Below are positions 27,042 through 36,129 of a stretch of 64,000 bases of DNA, piece after piece (positions within the stretch are counted from its first letter, which is position 1; each line of letters opens with the position of its first letter). Origin of the DNA: Microbacterium cremeum (lineage in GTDB: Bacteria; Actinomycetota; Actinomycetes; Actinomycetales; Microbacteriaceae). The notes under the pieces are model-generated. The model saw nothing but the letters and a program-made list of their open reading frames with translations, ran no database searches and was not told where the DNA came from. Where the stretch lies: positions 3,782,001-3,846,000 of the forward strand of contig NZ_CP063812.1 of the NCBI RefSeq assembly GCF_015277855.1. Direction: 5' to 3'. Made by a program: the position numbers and the translations under genes.

Positions 27042-27815
27042 TCAGGTGCGATAGAGGACCGGCATCGACTCCAGCAGGCGCTGCGTGTACGGATGCTGCG
27101 GCGCGTTCATGACCTGATCACCGGTTCCCTCCTCCACGACCTCGCCGCGGTGCATCACGGCGACGCGATGGGCGATGTGGTGCACGACGGAGAGATTGTG
27201 CGTGATGAACAGATAGGTGACGCCCGTGTCGTTCTGCAGCTGCACGAGCAGATTCAGCACCTGCGCCTGCACCGACACGTCCAGCGCCGAGGTGGGTTCG
27301 TCGAGCACCACGAACTCGGGGTCCGCGGCCATCGCTCGGGCGATCGCGATGCGCTGACGCTGGCCACCCGAGAACTCGTGCGGGTAGCGTGCGACCGCGT
27401 CGGTCGGCAGGCCGACCCGATCGAGTGAATCCGCGATCCGTCGGCGACGCTCCTTCTGACCGATGCCGGCGGCGACCAGGGGCTCGGCGATCGAGCGGCC
27501 CACCGTGAAGCGCGGATCGAGCGAGTCGTTCGGGTCCTGGAACACCATTTGCACGCGGCGCCGGTGGCGGCGCAGGGCGCTGCCACGCAGGCCCGTGACG
27601 TCGGCGCCGTCGAACTCGATGGTGCCCGCGGTGGGTCTGCGCATCAGCAGGATCGCGCGCGCGAGGGTGCTCTTGCCCGACCCGGACTCTCCGACCAGGC
27701 CGAGAGTCTCGCCGCGCGGCACGCTCAGGCTCACGTCGTCGAGCGCGATCATCGCACTGTCGCCATGGCCGAAACGCTGGGTGACGTTCTTCACCCGCAG
27801 GACGTCGTCGCTCAT
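27042..27815 (-). CDS. Dpp/Opp-type ABC transporter ATPase (second subunit)
   Basis: The 257-residue ATPase has Walker A GESGSGKST, signature SGGQRQR and Walker B FVVLDEPTSALD, and ends with the Opp/Dpp C-terminal extension. It would pair with the ATPase encoded just upstream, energising the permeases at 30326-32238. Its ATG overlaps the upstream stop by 4 bp. The substrate class is oligopeptide, opine or similar small molecules, which motif content alone does not narrow. Confidence 0.9.
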   Translation of the reverse strand: MSDDVLRVKNVTQRFGHGDSAMIALDDVSLSVPRGETLGLVGESGSGKSTLARAILLMRRPTAGTIEFDGADVTGLRGSALRRHRRRVQMVFQDPNDSLDPRFTVGRSIAEPLVAAGIGQKERRRRIADSLDRVGLPTDAVARYPHEFSGGQRQRIAIARAMAADPEFVVLDEPTSALDVSVQAQVLNLLVQLQNDTGVTYLFITHNLSVVHHIAHRVAVMHRGEVVEEGTGDQVMNAPQHPYTQRLLESMPVLYRT

Positions 27816-28681
27816 GCGACGTCCTCCAAGACCGCGGGAATCTCGGCGAAGTCGTTGACGGCCGGGATCACGGCAAGCGGCGAACGCACCGGAACAGATG
27901 GACGCGGGATGCTCTCGAGCAATGCCCTCGTGTACGGGTGCTGCGGATCCTCGAGGACCCGGCGCGCCGACCCCGACTCGACGACCCGGCCGCGGTACAT
28001 CACCGCGACGCGCTCGCACAGCTGGCCGATGACCCCGAGGTCGTGGCTGATGAACAGCACGCCCATGCCGGTCTCGTCGCGCAGACCCTTGATGAGGTCG
28101 AGGATCTGGGCCTGCACGGTGACGTCGAGCGCTGTGGTCGGCTCGTCCGCGACGAGGAGCGACGGCCCGGCGGCGACGGCGATCGCGATGACCACGCGCT
28201 GACGCTGACCTCCGGAGAGCTGGTGGGGGTAGTAGTGCAGACGCTTCTCGGCGTCCGGCATCTGCACGAGCCGGAGGATCTCCAGTGCCCGGGCGCGCGC
28301 GCCCTCCTTGTCCGCGTTGCCGTGGATCTGCAGCACTTCGGCGATCTGAGCGCCGATCCGCATGCACGGGTTGAGCGCCGACATCGGCTCCTGGAACACC
28401 ATCGACGCCTTCACGCCACGCACCTCGGCCCAGTCGCGCTCGGTGGCTCCCTTCATGTCGACGCCCGCGATCTCCATGTTCGCGGCCGTGATGCGTGCCG
28501 AGTCTGGCAGCAGGCCCATCATCGCCAGGGCGACGCTGGACTTGCCGCTGCCGGACTCGCCGATGACGCCGACGATCTCCCCTTCGCGCACACGCAGCGA
28601 CACACCCGAGACGGACGGGGGCGCGGCGCCGTAGGCGATGGTCAGGTCGTCGACGCGGAGGGCGTCTGCGTCATCGGTCAT
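27812..28681 (-). CDS. Dpp/Opp-type ABC transporter ATPase (first subunit)
   Basis: The 289-residue ATPase has Walker A GESGSGKSS, signature LSGGQRQR and Walker B LLVADEPTTALD. It is the DppD/OppD-like half of the pair. It begins 77 bp after the solute-binding protein stop, with a strong inverted repeat (28718-28754) in the gap. GAAAGAGAG precedes the ATG. The C-terminal QHPYTRALLESIP segment is the family-specific extension. Confidence 0.9.
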   Translation of the reverse strand: MTDDADALRVDDLTIAYGAAPPSVSGVSLRVREGEIVGVIGESGSGKSSVALAMMGLLPDSARITAANMEIAGVDMKGATERDWAEVRGVKASMVFQEPMSALNPCMRIGAQIAEVLQIHGNADKEGARARALEILRLVQMPDAEKRLHYYPHQLSGGQRQRVVIAIAVAAGPSLLVADEPTTALDVTVQAQILDLIKGLRDETGMGVLFISHDLGVIGQLCERVAVMYRGRVVESGSARRVLEDPQHPYTRALLESIPRPSVPVRSPLAVIPAVNDFAEIPAVLEDVA

Positions 28682-28717
28682 GCGCGACTCTCTTTCGGTC
28701 TGGTGGGGCCGGGATGA

Positions 28718-28754
28718 GCGCCCGGGCGCTCCGGGAGGGGAAGCGCCCGGGCGC
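28718..28754 (-). terminator. Strong hairpin between binding protein and ATPase genes
   Basis: Two perfect copies of the palindrome GCGCCCGGGCGC (28718-28729 and 28743-28754) form a 12-bp stem with a 13-nt loop. It begins 4 bp after the binding-protein stop and has no T tract. It probably works as a leaky terminator or as a 3' mRNA stabiliser, so that binding protein is made in excess over the ATPases. A similar hairpin follows the sugar binding protein gene at 57680. Confidence 0.6.
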
Positions 28755-28757
28755 GTG

Positions 28758-30329
28758 TCACTGCGAGAGCCAGCTGGTGTCGAGAGCGGAACGCGAGTAG
28801 AACGCGTCGCTCTCATAGCCGTGCAGCTTGCTGCTGTCCCACACTTCGAAGTACACCGGAACTGCGGCGGGGACGAACTCCAGCGCCTGCTCGGCGGCCT
28901 CGGTGGCAAGCTGGTCGACGAGGTCGGCGTACTCCTCGGGCGAGGTCGCGGCCTTGGCCTGCTGCAGGAGCTCGCGCGCCTTGGCGGCATCCGGGTTTCC
29001 GTCCCAGTGGTTGTAGACGCCCCCTTCGAGCAGGACCGGCTCGAGGTAGAACACGGCCGAGGCCCTCGGGCTGCCCGGGATCGCGACCAGATCGGTCCAG
29101 GATTCGCCCGTGGTGAAGATCGGCGAGATCTCGGCCAGCGGGGTGGCCTTCAGGTTCAGCGTGATACCCGCCTCCGCGAGCTGCTGCTGCATCATCTCGT
29201 AGACCGGGTGGTGCGCCGCCGCGACGTCACCCATGTAGCTGAGGGTGATCTCGGGGTTGGGCTGGCCGGCTTGTTCGAGGAGCCGTTTCGCCTCGTCGAC
29301 ATCCCGCGTGTAGTACGGCAGGTCGGCGGCATCGGGAGCACCCGGGTCGCCGGCCGGAGGAACGAAGGAGACGCCTGCGTTGCCGAGCATCGCGGTTTCG
29401 ACGAGGGCCCCGCGGTCCAGGGCGAGCGAGAACGCACGACGGACGTCGACGTCTGCGAGCGGGCCGGACTCGGGATTGATGTAGATCGCAAGATTTTGAC
29501 GGAACGCGGCGTCGCCGAGGGTGAAGCCCGATGCCTCCGCCTGCTGGGCGAGGCTCCCGTCGATGAACGACGCCGCCTGCACGCTGCCCTGCTGCACGGC
29601 GGCCAGGAGAGTGTTCTCGTCGGGGTACAGCTCGAACACGATCTCGTCGAGGTACGGCTCGTCGCCCCAGTAGTCCTCGTTCTTCTCCATCGTGATGGAG
29701 ACGCCCTGCTCCCAGTCCGTCACCTGGAATGCGCCGGTGCCGACGGTGCGGGTCTGACGTTCCTCCTCGGTGGCGTTCCCGTACGCCTCCTCGCTGACGA
29801 TGAAGAAGGTCTGGCGGGCCGAGACGGCGTCGAGGAACGTGCCGTCGGGCTGGCTGAAGTGGAACGTCACCTCGTGGTCGCCGGTCGCCTCGACGCTCTC
29901 CATGCTGCTGAGGTAGGTGGCGTTGGAGCCGCCGTCCGCTCGCGTCTCGAACGAGTACACGACGTCGCCGGCGTCGAACGGCGTGCCGTCGGCGAAGGTG
30001 ACGTCATCGCGGAGCTGGAACACCCAGGTCAGTTCGTCGGGCTGCTCCCACTCGGTGGCCAGAGCCGGCTCGACGTCGCCGTCATCGTCGCGGGTGAGGA
30101 GGGTGTCGTAGGCGATCGAGTCGATGACCTCGGCGGCGATGGCGGACGCGACCATCGGGTCGAGGCCTCCCGCCGAGGGCTCCGCCGACACGCCCCACGT
30201 GAGCGTGCCGCCTGCGACCGGCTCACCGGGCTCCTCCTCGGCGCCTGTCGCGCCGCCGGACGTGCATCCGGCGATCGTCAGGGTCGCGACGGCGAGCGCT
30301 GCCACGCCCGCCCAGTGTCGTCTGTTCAT
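28758..30329 (-). CDS. Dpp/Opp-type ABC solute-binding lipoprotein
   Basis: The 523-residue precursor has a lipoprotein signal peptide (LTIAGC, lipid-modified Cys22) and the SBP family 5 body, including the VEPALATEWEQPDELTWVF region. Mature protein would be anchored outside the membrane and deliver small peptides, opines or related solutes to the permeases. The ATG has GGAG 8 nt upstream and overlaps the stop of the permease gene by 4 bp. The ligand cannot be read from sequence. Confidence 0.9.
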   Translation of the reverse strand: MNRRHWAGVAALAVATLTIAGCTSGGATGAEEEPGEPVAGGTLTWGVSAEPSAGGLDPMVASAIAAEVIDSIAYDTLLTRDDDGDVEPALATEWEQPDELTWVFQLRDDVTFADGTPFDAGDVVYSFETRADGGSNATYLSSMESVEATGDHEVTFHFSQPDGTFLDAVSARQTFFIVSEEAYGNATEEERQTRTVGTGAFQVTDWEQGVSITMEKNEDYWGDEPYLDEIVFELYPDENTLLAAVQQGSVQAASFIDGSLAQQAEASGFTLGDAAFRQNLAIYINPESGPLADVDVRRAFSLALDRGALVETAMLGNAGVSFVPPAGDPGAPDAADLPYYTRDVDEAKRLLEQAGQPNPEITLSYMGDVAAAHHPVYEMMQQQLAEAGITLNLKATPLAEISPIFTTGESWTDLVAIPGSPRASAVFYLEPVLLEGGVYNHWDGNPDAAKARELLQQAKAATSPEEYADLVDQLATEAAEQALEFVPAAVPVYFEVWDSSKLHGYESDAFYSRSALDTSWLSQ

Positions 30330-31291
30330 GATTGCTTCTCCGTTGGTGTGTGCTTCGTGGATGTGGTGGTGCGGTCGGATGCCGGTGCAGAGTCGCGGCG
30401 ACGAGAGCGGTGACGACCCAGCGAGAACGCCGGCTCGCGTCGGGGAGCGAGGTAGTCCTGCAACCCGTCGGCGAGGAGGTTCCACGCGGCCGACAGGAGG
30501 ATGATCACGATGGAGGGGAGGATGATGAGCAGCGGCTGCACCTGCATGAAGCGGGTGAACTCGCTGATCATCCGGCCGGCGGAGGGCTCGGGCGCCTGCA
30601 CGCCCTGGCCGAGATAGCTGAGCGCCGCCTCGATCAAGACGACCTGCGAGGCGACCGATGCGAACTGCACGCACAGCGGCGTGAGGACGTTCGGGAGCAG
30701 GTGCTCGGCGATCACCCGGGTGGGACGGACGCCGCTGAGGGTGGCGGCGAGGACGAAGTCCCGCTCTCGGAGCGCGATGACGGGGGCGCGCATGACCCGG
30801 GCGAAGCCGGGAGCGAACACCAGCCCCAGCGCGAGGATGAGCGGCCCCGCGCCGTTGCCGACGATGACGCCGACGACCAGGGCGACCAGGATGGCCGGAA
30901 GGGCCAGGATCGCGTCGACGATCCGCATGATGACGGCATCCACTCGGCCGCCGACGAAACCGGCGATCAGCCCGAAGAACGTGCCGATGACCGCACCGAG
31001 GAGGGCGGCGGCACCCGAGATCACGAGGCTGGTCCGGGCGGCGAGCACGAGACGCGTGAACGTGTCGCGGCCGAGGTTGTCGGTGCCCAGAAGGTGCTCG
31101 GCACTGGGGCCGGCCATGGGGTGGCCGGACGCGACGAACGGGTCGTACGGCGGCCACAGTGTCATCCAGCCCGCGAGGATCAGGATGCCGCCGAGGATGC
31201 CGGCCCCGCTCCAGAACGCCGGGCCGAGGCGCCGGCGGCGCGGACGGCTCCCCGCGGCCCTGGCGAGGGTGAGCTCCCTTGTCACGGTCAT
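30326..31291 (-). CDS. Dpp/Opp-type ABC permease, DppC-like
   Basis: The 321-residue membrane protein has an N-terminal transmembrane helix, the HLLGTDNLGRDTFTRL motif typical of DppC/OppC, and about five further membrane segments containing the ABC loop. A basic, disordered C-terminal tail follows. Its start overlaps the stop of the DppB-like gene and its stop overlaps the binding-protein ATG, each by 4 bp. Confidence 0.9.
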   Translation of the reverse strand: MTVTRELTLARAAGSRPRRRRLGPAFWSGAGILGGILILAGWMTLWPPYDPFVASGHPMAGPSAEHLLGTDNLGRDTFTRLVLAARTSLVISGAAALLGAVIGTFFGLIAGFVGGRVDAVIMRIVDAILALPAILVALVVGVIVGNGAGPLILALGLVFAPGFARVMRAPVIALRERDFVLAATLSGVRPTRVIAEHLLPNVLTPLCVQFASVASQVVLIEAALSYLGQGVQAPEPSAGRMISEFTRFMQVQPLLIILPSIVIILLSAAWNLLADGLQDYLAPRREPAFSLGRHRSRRRDSAPASDRTTTSTKHTPTEKQS

Positions 31292-32238
31292 CGTGTGTGC
31301 ACCCTCACTCGGGGATCGATCAGTGGATAGAGCAGGTCGACGACCAAGTTGATCAGCACGTACACGACGCCGATGAGGAGCACCGTGGCCTGGATGATTG
31401 GGTAGTCCGACGAGCGGATGCCGGTGAGCAGAAGCGAGCCCATCCCGGGCAGGGAGAACACCGCCTCGATGACCACGGTGCCGCCGACAAGGGCTGCCAG
31501 TTCGATGCCGATCACGGTGACGACCGGGATGAGTGCGTTGCGCAGTGCGTGACGCACGACCAGTCGACCCGGCGAGGCGCCCTTGGCCCTGGCAGTCCGG
31601 ACGAAATCCTGCCCCAGTGTGTCCAGCAGCGTTCCGCGCGTGTACCTGGCGATGATCGCGGCGAGCACGATCCCGATCAGCAGCGCGGGCAGAAGCAGCA
31701 CCCCGAATGCGCGCAGCGGATCCGAGGCCGCTCCCGAGTAGCCGACCAGCGGCAGGCGCAGCGTCAGTGAGTTGATCAGGATGAGCACTGTGCCGAGGAC
31801 GAACGGCGGCGTCGCCAGGAGGATGAACGACAGTCCGCGCACCGCGTGGTCGGAAGGACGCCGCCACCGCGTCGCGGCGAGGACCCCGGCCGGGATGCCC
31901 ATCACCGTGCCGAACACCGTCGCCATGACTGCGAGAGTGAGGCTCAACGGGAGCCGGGACGCGATGAGGTCCGACACCTCGCCCGGCACGGTGATCGCAC
32001 GGCCGAAATCGCCCTGAACCACCCCCAGTAGCCACACGAAGTACTGCGTGATCCACGGCTGGTCGAGACCCAGCTCGCTGCGCAGGGCGGCGAGCTTCGC
32101 CGGGTCGGGGTTGGCGGGATCGGCGAAGGCGGCCAGCGGGTCGCCCGGAATGATACGCACCATCGAGAACACGAGCACCGACAGCACGAATAGGACGAAC
32201 AGCGACGACAGCAGCCGAGAGAGGATGTATCGGGTCAC
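31288..32238 (-). CDS. Dpp/Opp-type ABC permease, DppB-like
   Basis: The 316-residue permease has an N-terminal membrane helix, the RIIPGDPLAAF motif and a standard DppB body with six membrane segments and a C-terminal VDLLYPLIDPRVR. It is the first gene of the five-gene transport operon ending at 27042. The GTG start has GGGGAG 9 nt upstream. A possible 28-codon leader frame ends 6 nt before it. Confidence 0.9.
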   Translation of the reverse strand: MTRYILSRLLSSLFVLFVLSVLVFSMVRIIPGDPLAAFADPANPDPAKLAALRSELGLDQPWITQYFVWLLGVVQGDFGRAITVPGEVSDLIASRLPLSLTLAVMATVFGTVMGIPAGVLAATRWRRPSDHAVRGLSFILLATPPFVLGTVLILINSLTLRLPLVGYSGAASDPLRAFGVLLLPALLIGIVLAAIIARYTRGTLLDTLGQDFVRTARAKGASPGRLVVRHALRNALIPVVTVIGIELAALVGGTVVIEAVFSLPGMGSLLLTGIRSSDYPIIQATVLLIGVVYVLINLVVDLLYPLIDPRVRVHTR

Positions 32239-32244
32239 GTCCGA

Positions 32245-32331
32245 TCACTCCCCAGCGCTCGGCGAGCGACGACCTTCGTCCGCGCTCGCCCGCGCATGGG
32301 CGGCGAGAACGGAGGGTGTCGTCGGTGACAT
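32245..32331 (-). CDS. Possible 28-residue leader ORF upstream of the ABC operon
   Basis: A TAGCGT -10 box (32339-32344) lies 7 nt before this ATG, the same spacing seen at leaderless genes in this window. The frame encodes a 28-residue hydrophilic peptide and stops 6 nt before the permease GTG. Translation of the short frame could be coupled to the permease. It may equally be only the 5' untranslated region, and the peptide shows no conserved motif. Confidence 0.25.
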   Translation of the reverse strand: MSPTTPSVLAAHARASADEGRRSPSAGE

Positions 32332-32338
32332 GGCGGTC

Positions 32339-32344
32339 ACGCTA
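32339..32344 (-). promoter_or_regulatory. Candidate -10 box of the first Dpp-type operon
   Basis: TAGCGT on the minus strand fits TANNNT and lies about 100 bp before the permease start. No convincing -35 is visible. Confidence 0.3.
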
Positions 32345-32468
32345 CTGAGCGTGTGAAGCCGCCTGAACGGTGCGGCGCCCCACGGGAACGGTCGCATGAT
32401 GGGCGAATCCTCCATAGCAGGGACGGGTTGTGGGCGGGTCCGTACGCGGTGGCCGGCGCCGCGACGCC

Positions 32469-33596
32469 TCACTGGGCCATCGCTGCGACGGCGCCGAACT
32501 CGCTGAGGTCATCGGTGGATTCGCCCTCCAGCGCCAGCTCGGCGAGCACGCGGCCGAGCGCCGGGGTGAACTTGAAGCCGTGCCCGGCGGCGAGGCCGAC
32601 GATGATGTCGGGGTGCTGCGGCAGCGCACTGAGCACGAAGCGGCGGTCCTTGGTGAGCGCGTACTGGCACGTGATCGTGCGCAGCTCGGACCCGGCACCG
32701 GGGATGAGCCCCGTCACGAAGCCGGACAGCTGTGCAGTGAGCTCGGGTGAGGGGACGAAGGACCGCATTGCGGGCGTCATCCGGTTCTCCGAGACATCGC
32801 GTGCGGCTTTGATGGTCGGCTCGCCGTACGTGGGGAAGCCGTAGTAGCACTCGTCGTCCTCCCAGATCCACACCGGGAACCGCGCGGGGTCGTAGTCATG
32901 CGGCGCCGACGGGCGGAAGTAGGTGACCTGCTCCTGCATCACATCCAGCGGGATGGCCGCGTCCAGCGGCTCGAGGAGCGTGTTCGTCCACGCGTCGGTG
33001 GCCAGGATCACCTTGCGGGCACGGATGTCGCCTCCAGAGGTGTGCACGATCACCCCGGCGCTGTCCGGCGTGAGCGACTCCACAGCCGTGCGGTCGCGGA
33101 TGTCGGCGCCGTGCACGCGGGCCCTCATCTGCAGGGTCGCGACCGTCCGGGACGCGTGGGCGATGCCGGTGTCGGCGGTGTAAACCGTCTCGACGTTCTC
33201 GGGCACCTGGAACTGCGGCCAGCGCGCCTGCACCTCAGCGGGACTGAGCAGTTCGTGCTCGACGCCGCACTCGCTCAGCGCCGAGGTGAAGTCCGAGGCC
33301 GAGTAGGGGCCGTCGATCGGGAGGAAGATCACACCGCCGGTGATCGTGAGCAGCCGCTCGCCCGACTCCCGCTCGAGATCGGCCCAGTCGCGGTACGCGG
33401 ACTGCGCGAGCCGCACGTACTCGGGGGCTCCGTACGAGGTCCGCACTATCCGCGACGTGTCGTGCGAGGCGCCTCGCACGTGGCCCAGCTCGTACTGCTC
33501 GAAGGCCACCACCTTCGCACCCCGGCGCGCGAGCTGGTACGTGGCTGCACTGCCGAGTGCCCCCATGCCGACGACAGCCACCTCGAAAGACTCCAT
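32469..33596 (-). CDS. Sarcosine oxidase-like FAD amine oxidase
   Basis: The 375-residue flavoenzyme has an N-terminal FAD dinucleotide motif (VVGMGALGSAATYQLARRG) and RGASHDTSRIVRTSY, typical of monomeric sarcosine or N-methyltryptophan oxidase. The Cys in LRTITCQYALTKD matches the position of the covalent flavin attachment. It would oxidise a secondary amine such as sarcosine, an N-methyl amino acid or pipecolate, giving H2O2. The ATG follows GGAGCATC. It is divergent from the MHS transporter at 34005, which may import its substrate, and lies 230 bp upstream of the ABC operon on the same strand. Confidence 0.85.
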   Translation of the reverse strand: MESFEVAVVGMGALGSAATYQLARRGAKVVAFEQYELGHVRGASHDTSRIVRTSYGAPEYVRLAQSAYRDWADLERESGERLLTITGGVIFLPIDGPYSASDFTSALSECGVEHELLSPAEVQARWPQFQVPENVETVYTADTGIAHASRTVATLQMRARVHGADIRDRTAVESLTPDSAGVIVHTSGGDIRARKVILATDAWTNTLLEPLDAAIPLDVMQEQVTYFRPSAPHDYDPARFPVWIWEDDECYYGFPTYGEPTIKAARDVSENRMTPAMRSFVPSPELTAQLSGFVTGLIPGAGSELRTITCQYALTKDRRFVLSALPQHPDIIVGLAAGHGFKFTPALGRVLAELALEGESTDDLSEFGAVAAMAQ

Positions 33597-34004
33597 GATG
33601 CTCCGCTTCTCGCGCGGCCGATGCGCACCACCGGCTCGTTGCCTGTCAGTGTGCGGGAGCCGCGGAATCGCCGCCTATGGGCCGATGTCCCATGTTGAAG
33701 GCGCGGGAATGTGTGGAGCACACGCACGACGGCCGATTCCGACGCGGGGAGGTCGGACACGTTTCCGCCGTGTTTCTGGTCGCCGGGAAATCGGCGGCTG
33801 CAGGGCGTCGCCCTCGGATGACGACGTATGTGGTCATCACCCAGCACTCCCAGGCATCCGCGTGGTCATCGTCCATCCGGCACGTGGCGCTGAGCCCGTA
33901 GCTTTGACCGGGCACACGGACTCGCATGGCGTCGCCGGAGCTGAGTCACCGCACCACCCGCACCACCCCGCACCACCCCGCACCAACCCGCACGAAGGAG
34001 TGTC
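33597..34004. promoter_or_regulatory. 408-bp divergent intergenic region
   Basis: No gene is seen between the amine oxidase and the MHS transporter. It holds a short palindrome GTGTG-GAG-CACAC (33711-33723) that could be an operator. Four 10-bp tandem repeats sit directly before the transporter ribosome binding site. Promoters for both flanking genes must lie here, but none stands out. Confidence 0.5.
33950..33990 (+). repeat. Four 10-bp tandem repeats before an MHS transporter gene
   Basis: The unit is CACCACCCCG with small variations, repeated about four times. It ends just before CACGAAGGAG and the ATG at 34005. It lies in the 5' leader, so copy-number change would alter leader length but not reading frame. 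Confidence 0.7.
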
Positions 34005-35369
34005 ATGCACGACGACAGCGTCGACGAGATCGACCGATCCGGACTGGACAGCTCGCAGCAACGCCGGCGAGCGGTGATCGGCAGCTCGGTGGGAACGGTC
34101 ATCGAGTGGTACGACTTCACGCTGTACGGGCTCGCATCGGCGCTCGTCTTCGCGCCGCTCTTCTTCCCGGGCGCCGGCGAGCTTGCCGGTCTGCTCGGCG
34201 CATTCGCCGGCTTCGCGGTGGGCTTCGGTGCCCGCCCGATCGGCGGCCTCATCTTCGCCCACTTCGGCGACCGCGTCGGCCGCAAGACGACCCTCCTGGT
34301 GACGCTGCTGATGATGGGCACCGCGACGACGCTCATCGGCCTGCTCCCGACGGCCGAGGCGATCGGCATCTGGGCGCCCATCCTGCTCATCGTGCTGCGG
34401 CTGTTCCAGGGCGCAGGCGCGGGTGCAGAGTTCGCAGGGGCCATGACGATGGCCAGCGAGTCGGCGCCCAACCGGAACCGGGCGTTCATCGCGGGCTTCC
34501 CGGGCGCGTCGGTGTACGTCGGCATGGCACTGGCCACGACCGCGTTCGCGCTCATCAGCCTGCTCCCGGCGGACCAGTTCCTGTCGTGGGGCTGGCGAGT
34601 TCCCTTCATCGCGAGCGTGGTCATCGTGGCGTTCGCCCTGTACTTCCGGCTCCGTGTCAAGGAGACGGCGGCGTTCGAAAATGCCGAGCGCGCAGGCGCC
34701 GTGGCCAGCGCGCCGCTCGCCGAGGCCGTCCGCACGCACTGGCGGTTCCTGCTCCCGGGGATGGCGCTGTTCGTCTTCGCCCTGCCGTGGGTCTATGTCG
34801 TGCAGACCTTCTCGCTCTCGTACACGACCGGCACCCTGTCGGTGAATCCGACCCACGCGCTCATCGCCCTCATCGTCGCCGAGCTGCTCACGATCCCCGC
34901 GACGCTGCTCTTCGGCCGGCTCGCCGACCGGATCGGCCGCAAGCCGGTGCTCCTTGGCGCCGCGATCTTCGGCGTCGTGTTCGCGTTCCCCATGTTCGTC
35001 CTTTTTAACACCGGGAACTCGCTCCTGGTCGCCGCCGGGCTGATCCTCGGTCTCGCCGTGATCCAGGGCGCGACGATCGGGGTCAGCGCCGCGATGCTCG
35101 CCGAGCTCTTCCCCACGCGCATGCGCTGGAGCGGCATCGCGATCTCACGCGAGATCCCGGCGGCGCTCGTGGGCGGCACCGCCCCGCTCGTGGCCACAGC
35201 GCTCGTTGCCGCGAGCGGCGGCACACCGTGGCTGGTCGCGGGCTACCTCGTGGGCCTGAGCGTCATCGGGCTGGTGGGCATCGCGTTCCTCCCCGAGACG
35301 CTGCACCGCGACAGTCCGTCTTCGCCGGCGCCGTCACCCCGCGCCGACGATGCGGCCGTCACCCGGTGA
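34005..35369 (+). CDS. MFS transporter, metabolite:H+ symporter (MHS) type
   Basis: The 454-residue protein has twelve predicted membrane segments and the MHS markers SVGTVIEWYDFTLYGLAS and AHFGDRVGRK. It resembles the transporter at 11359-12732 in family and layout but is not a recent copy. The ATG has GAAGGAG 4 nt upstream. The 3' end overlaps the convergent ABC ATPase gene by 11 bp. It may import an organic acid, betaine or N-methyl compound, the last being suggested by the divergent amine oxidase. Confidence 0.87.
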   Translation: MHDDSVDEIDRSGLDSSQQRRRAVIGSSVGTVIEWYDFTLYGLASALVFAPLFFPGAGELAGLLGAFAGFAVGFGARPIGGLIFAHFGDRVGRKTTLLVTLLMMGTATTLIGLLPTAEAIGIWAPILLIVLRLFQGAGAGAEFAGAMTMASESAPNRNRAFIAGFPGASVYVGMALATTAFALISLLPADQFLSWGWRVPFIASVVIVAFALYFRLRVKETAAFENAERAGAVASAPLAEAVRTHWRFLLPGMALFVFALPWVYVVQTFSLSYTTGTLSVNPTHALIALIVAELLTIPATLLFGRLADRIGRKPVLLGAAIFGVVFAFPMFVLFNTGNSLLVAAGLILGLAVIQGATIGVSAAMLAELFPTRMRWSGIAISREIPAALVGGTAPLVATALVAASGGTPWLVAGYLVGLSVIGLVGIAFLPETLHRDSPSSPAPSPRADDAAVTR

Positions 35370-36129
35370 CCATCCGCACGCCCAGCACCGGAACCGCCTC
35401 GAGCAGTTCCCGCGTGTAGGTCTCTGCCGGCGCGGCGAGCAGCTCTTCGGTTCGCCCCGATTCGACGATTCGCCCGTGCCGCATGACGCAGACCTCGTCG
35501 CTCACGTAGCGCACGACGGCCAGGTTGTGCGAGATGAACAGCATCGACAGTCCGAGCCGGTCCTGCAGCTCGCGCAGGAGATTCAGGATCGCGCCCTGCA
35601 CCGACACGTCGAGCGCGCTGGTCACCTCGTCGGCGATCAGCACGGACGGCTCACCGGCGAGGGCGCGCGCGATCGTGATGCGCTGGCGCTGCCCGCCCGA
35701 GAACGCGGCGGGAAGCTCGTCAGCCCGATCCGGGTCGAGGTGCACGAGACCCAGCAGCTCGCGTACGCGCGCGACCTTGTCGGCGCGGCTCCACGGCCGG
35801 CCGGTCGCACGCAGCGCCTCGGCTATCGAGTCACCCACCGACATCCGTGGATCGAGCGCCGAGAACGGATCCTGGAAGACCAGCTGAAGACGCCGCCGAG
35901 CCTCGCGGGCGGCGGCACCGCGTCCCGACGCGACGACTCCGCCGACCCGGATCTCGCCTGCAGCGGGGTGCACCAGACCCACAGCCGCCGCGGCGATCGT
36001 GCTCTTGCCCGATCCCGATTCGCCGACCAGCCCCACCGTTCGTCCTTCCGGGACGGCGATGGACACGTCGTCCACGACGGTCGCACGGCCGTAGCGAACG
36101 GTGAGTCGGTCGATCTGGAGCGCGTTCAC
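35359..36129 (-). CDS. Dpp/Opp-type ABC transporter ATPase
   Basis: The 256-residue ATPase has Walker A GESGSGKST, signature FSGGQRQR and Walker B VLIADEVTSALD. The Walker B line has a Val where most family members have Pro (DEP), an acceptable variant next to the catalytic Glu. It is the DppF/OppF-like partner of the ATPase domain in the fusion protein at 36126-37925, whose stop overlaps its ATG by 4 bp. Its own 3' end overlaps the MHS transporter gene. Confidence 0.88.
   Translation of the reverse strand: MNALQIDRLTVRYGRATVVDDVSIAVPEGRTVGLVGESGSGKSTIAAAAVGLVHPAAGEIRVGGVVASGRGAAAREARRRLQLVFQDPFSALDPRMSVGDSIAEALRATGRPWSRADKVARVRELLGLVHLDPDRADELPAAFSGGQRQRITIARALAGEPSVLIADEVTSALDVSVQGAILNLLRELQDRLGLSMLFISHNLAVVRYVSDEVCVMRHGRIVESGRTEELLAAPAETYTRELLEAVPVLGVRMVTG

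Noticed and set aside
33711..33723. GTGTG-GAG-CACAC as a defined operator
   Set aside because: A 5-bp inverted repeat is short enough to occur by chance and has no second copy nearby, so it is only mentioned within the intergenic entry.
33950..33990. A CRISPR array
   Set aside because: The 10-bp units are contiguous without spacers and no cas genes are present.
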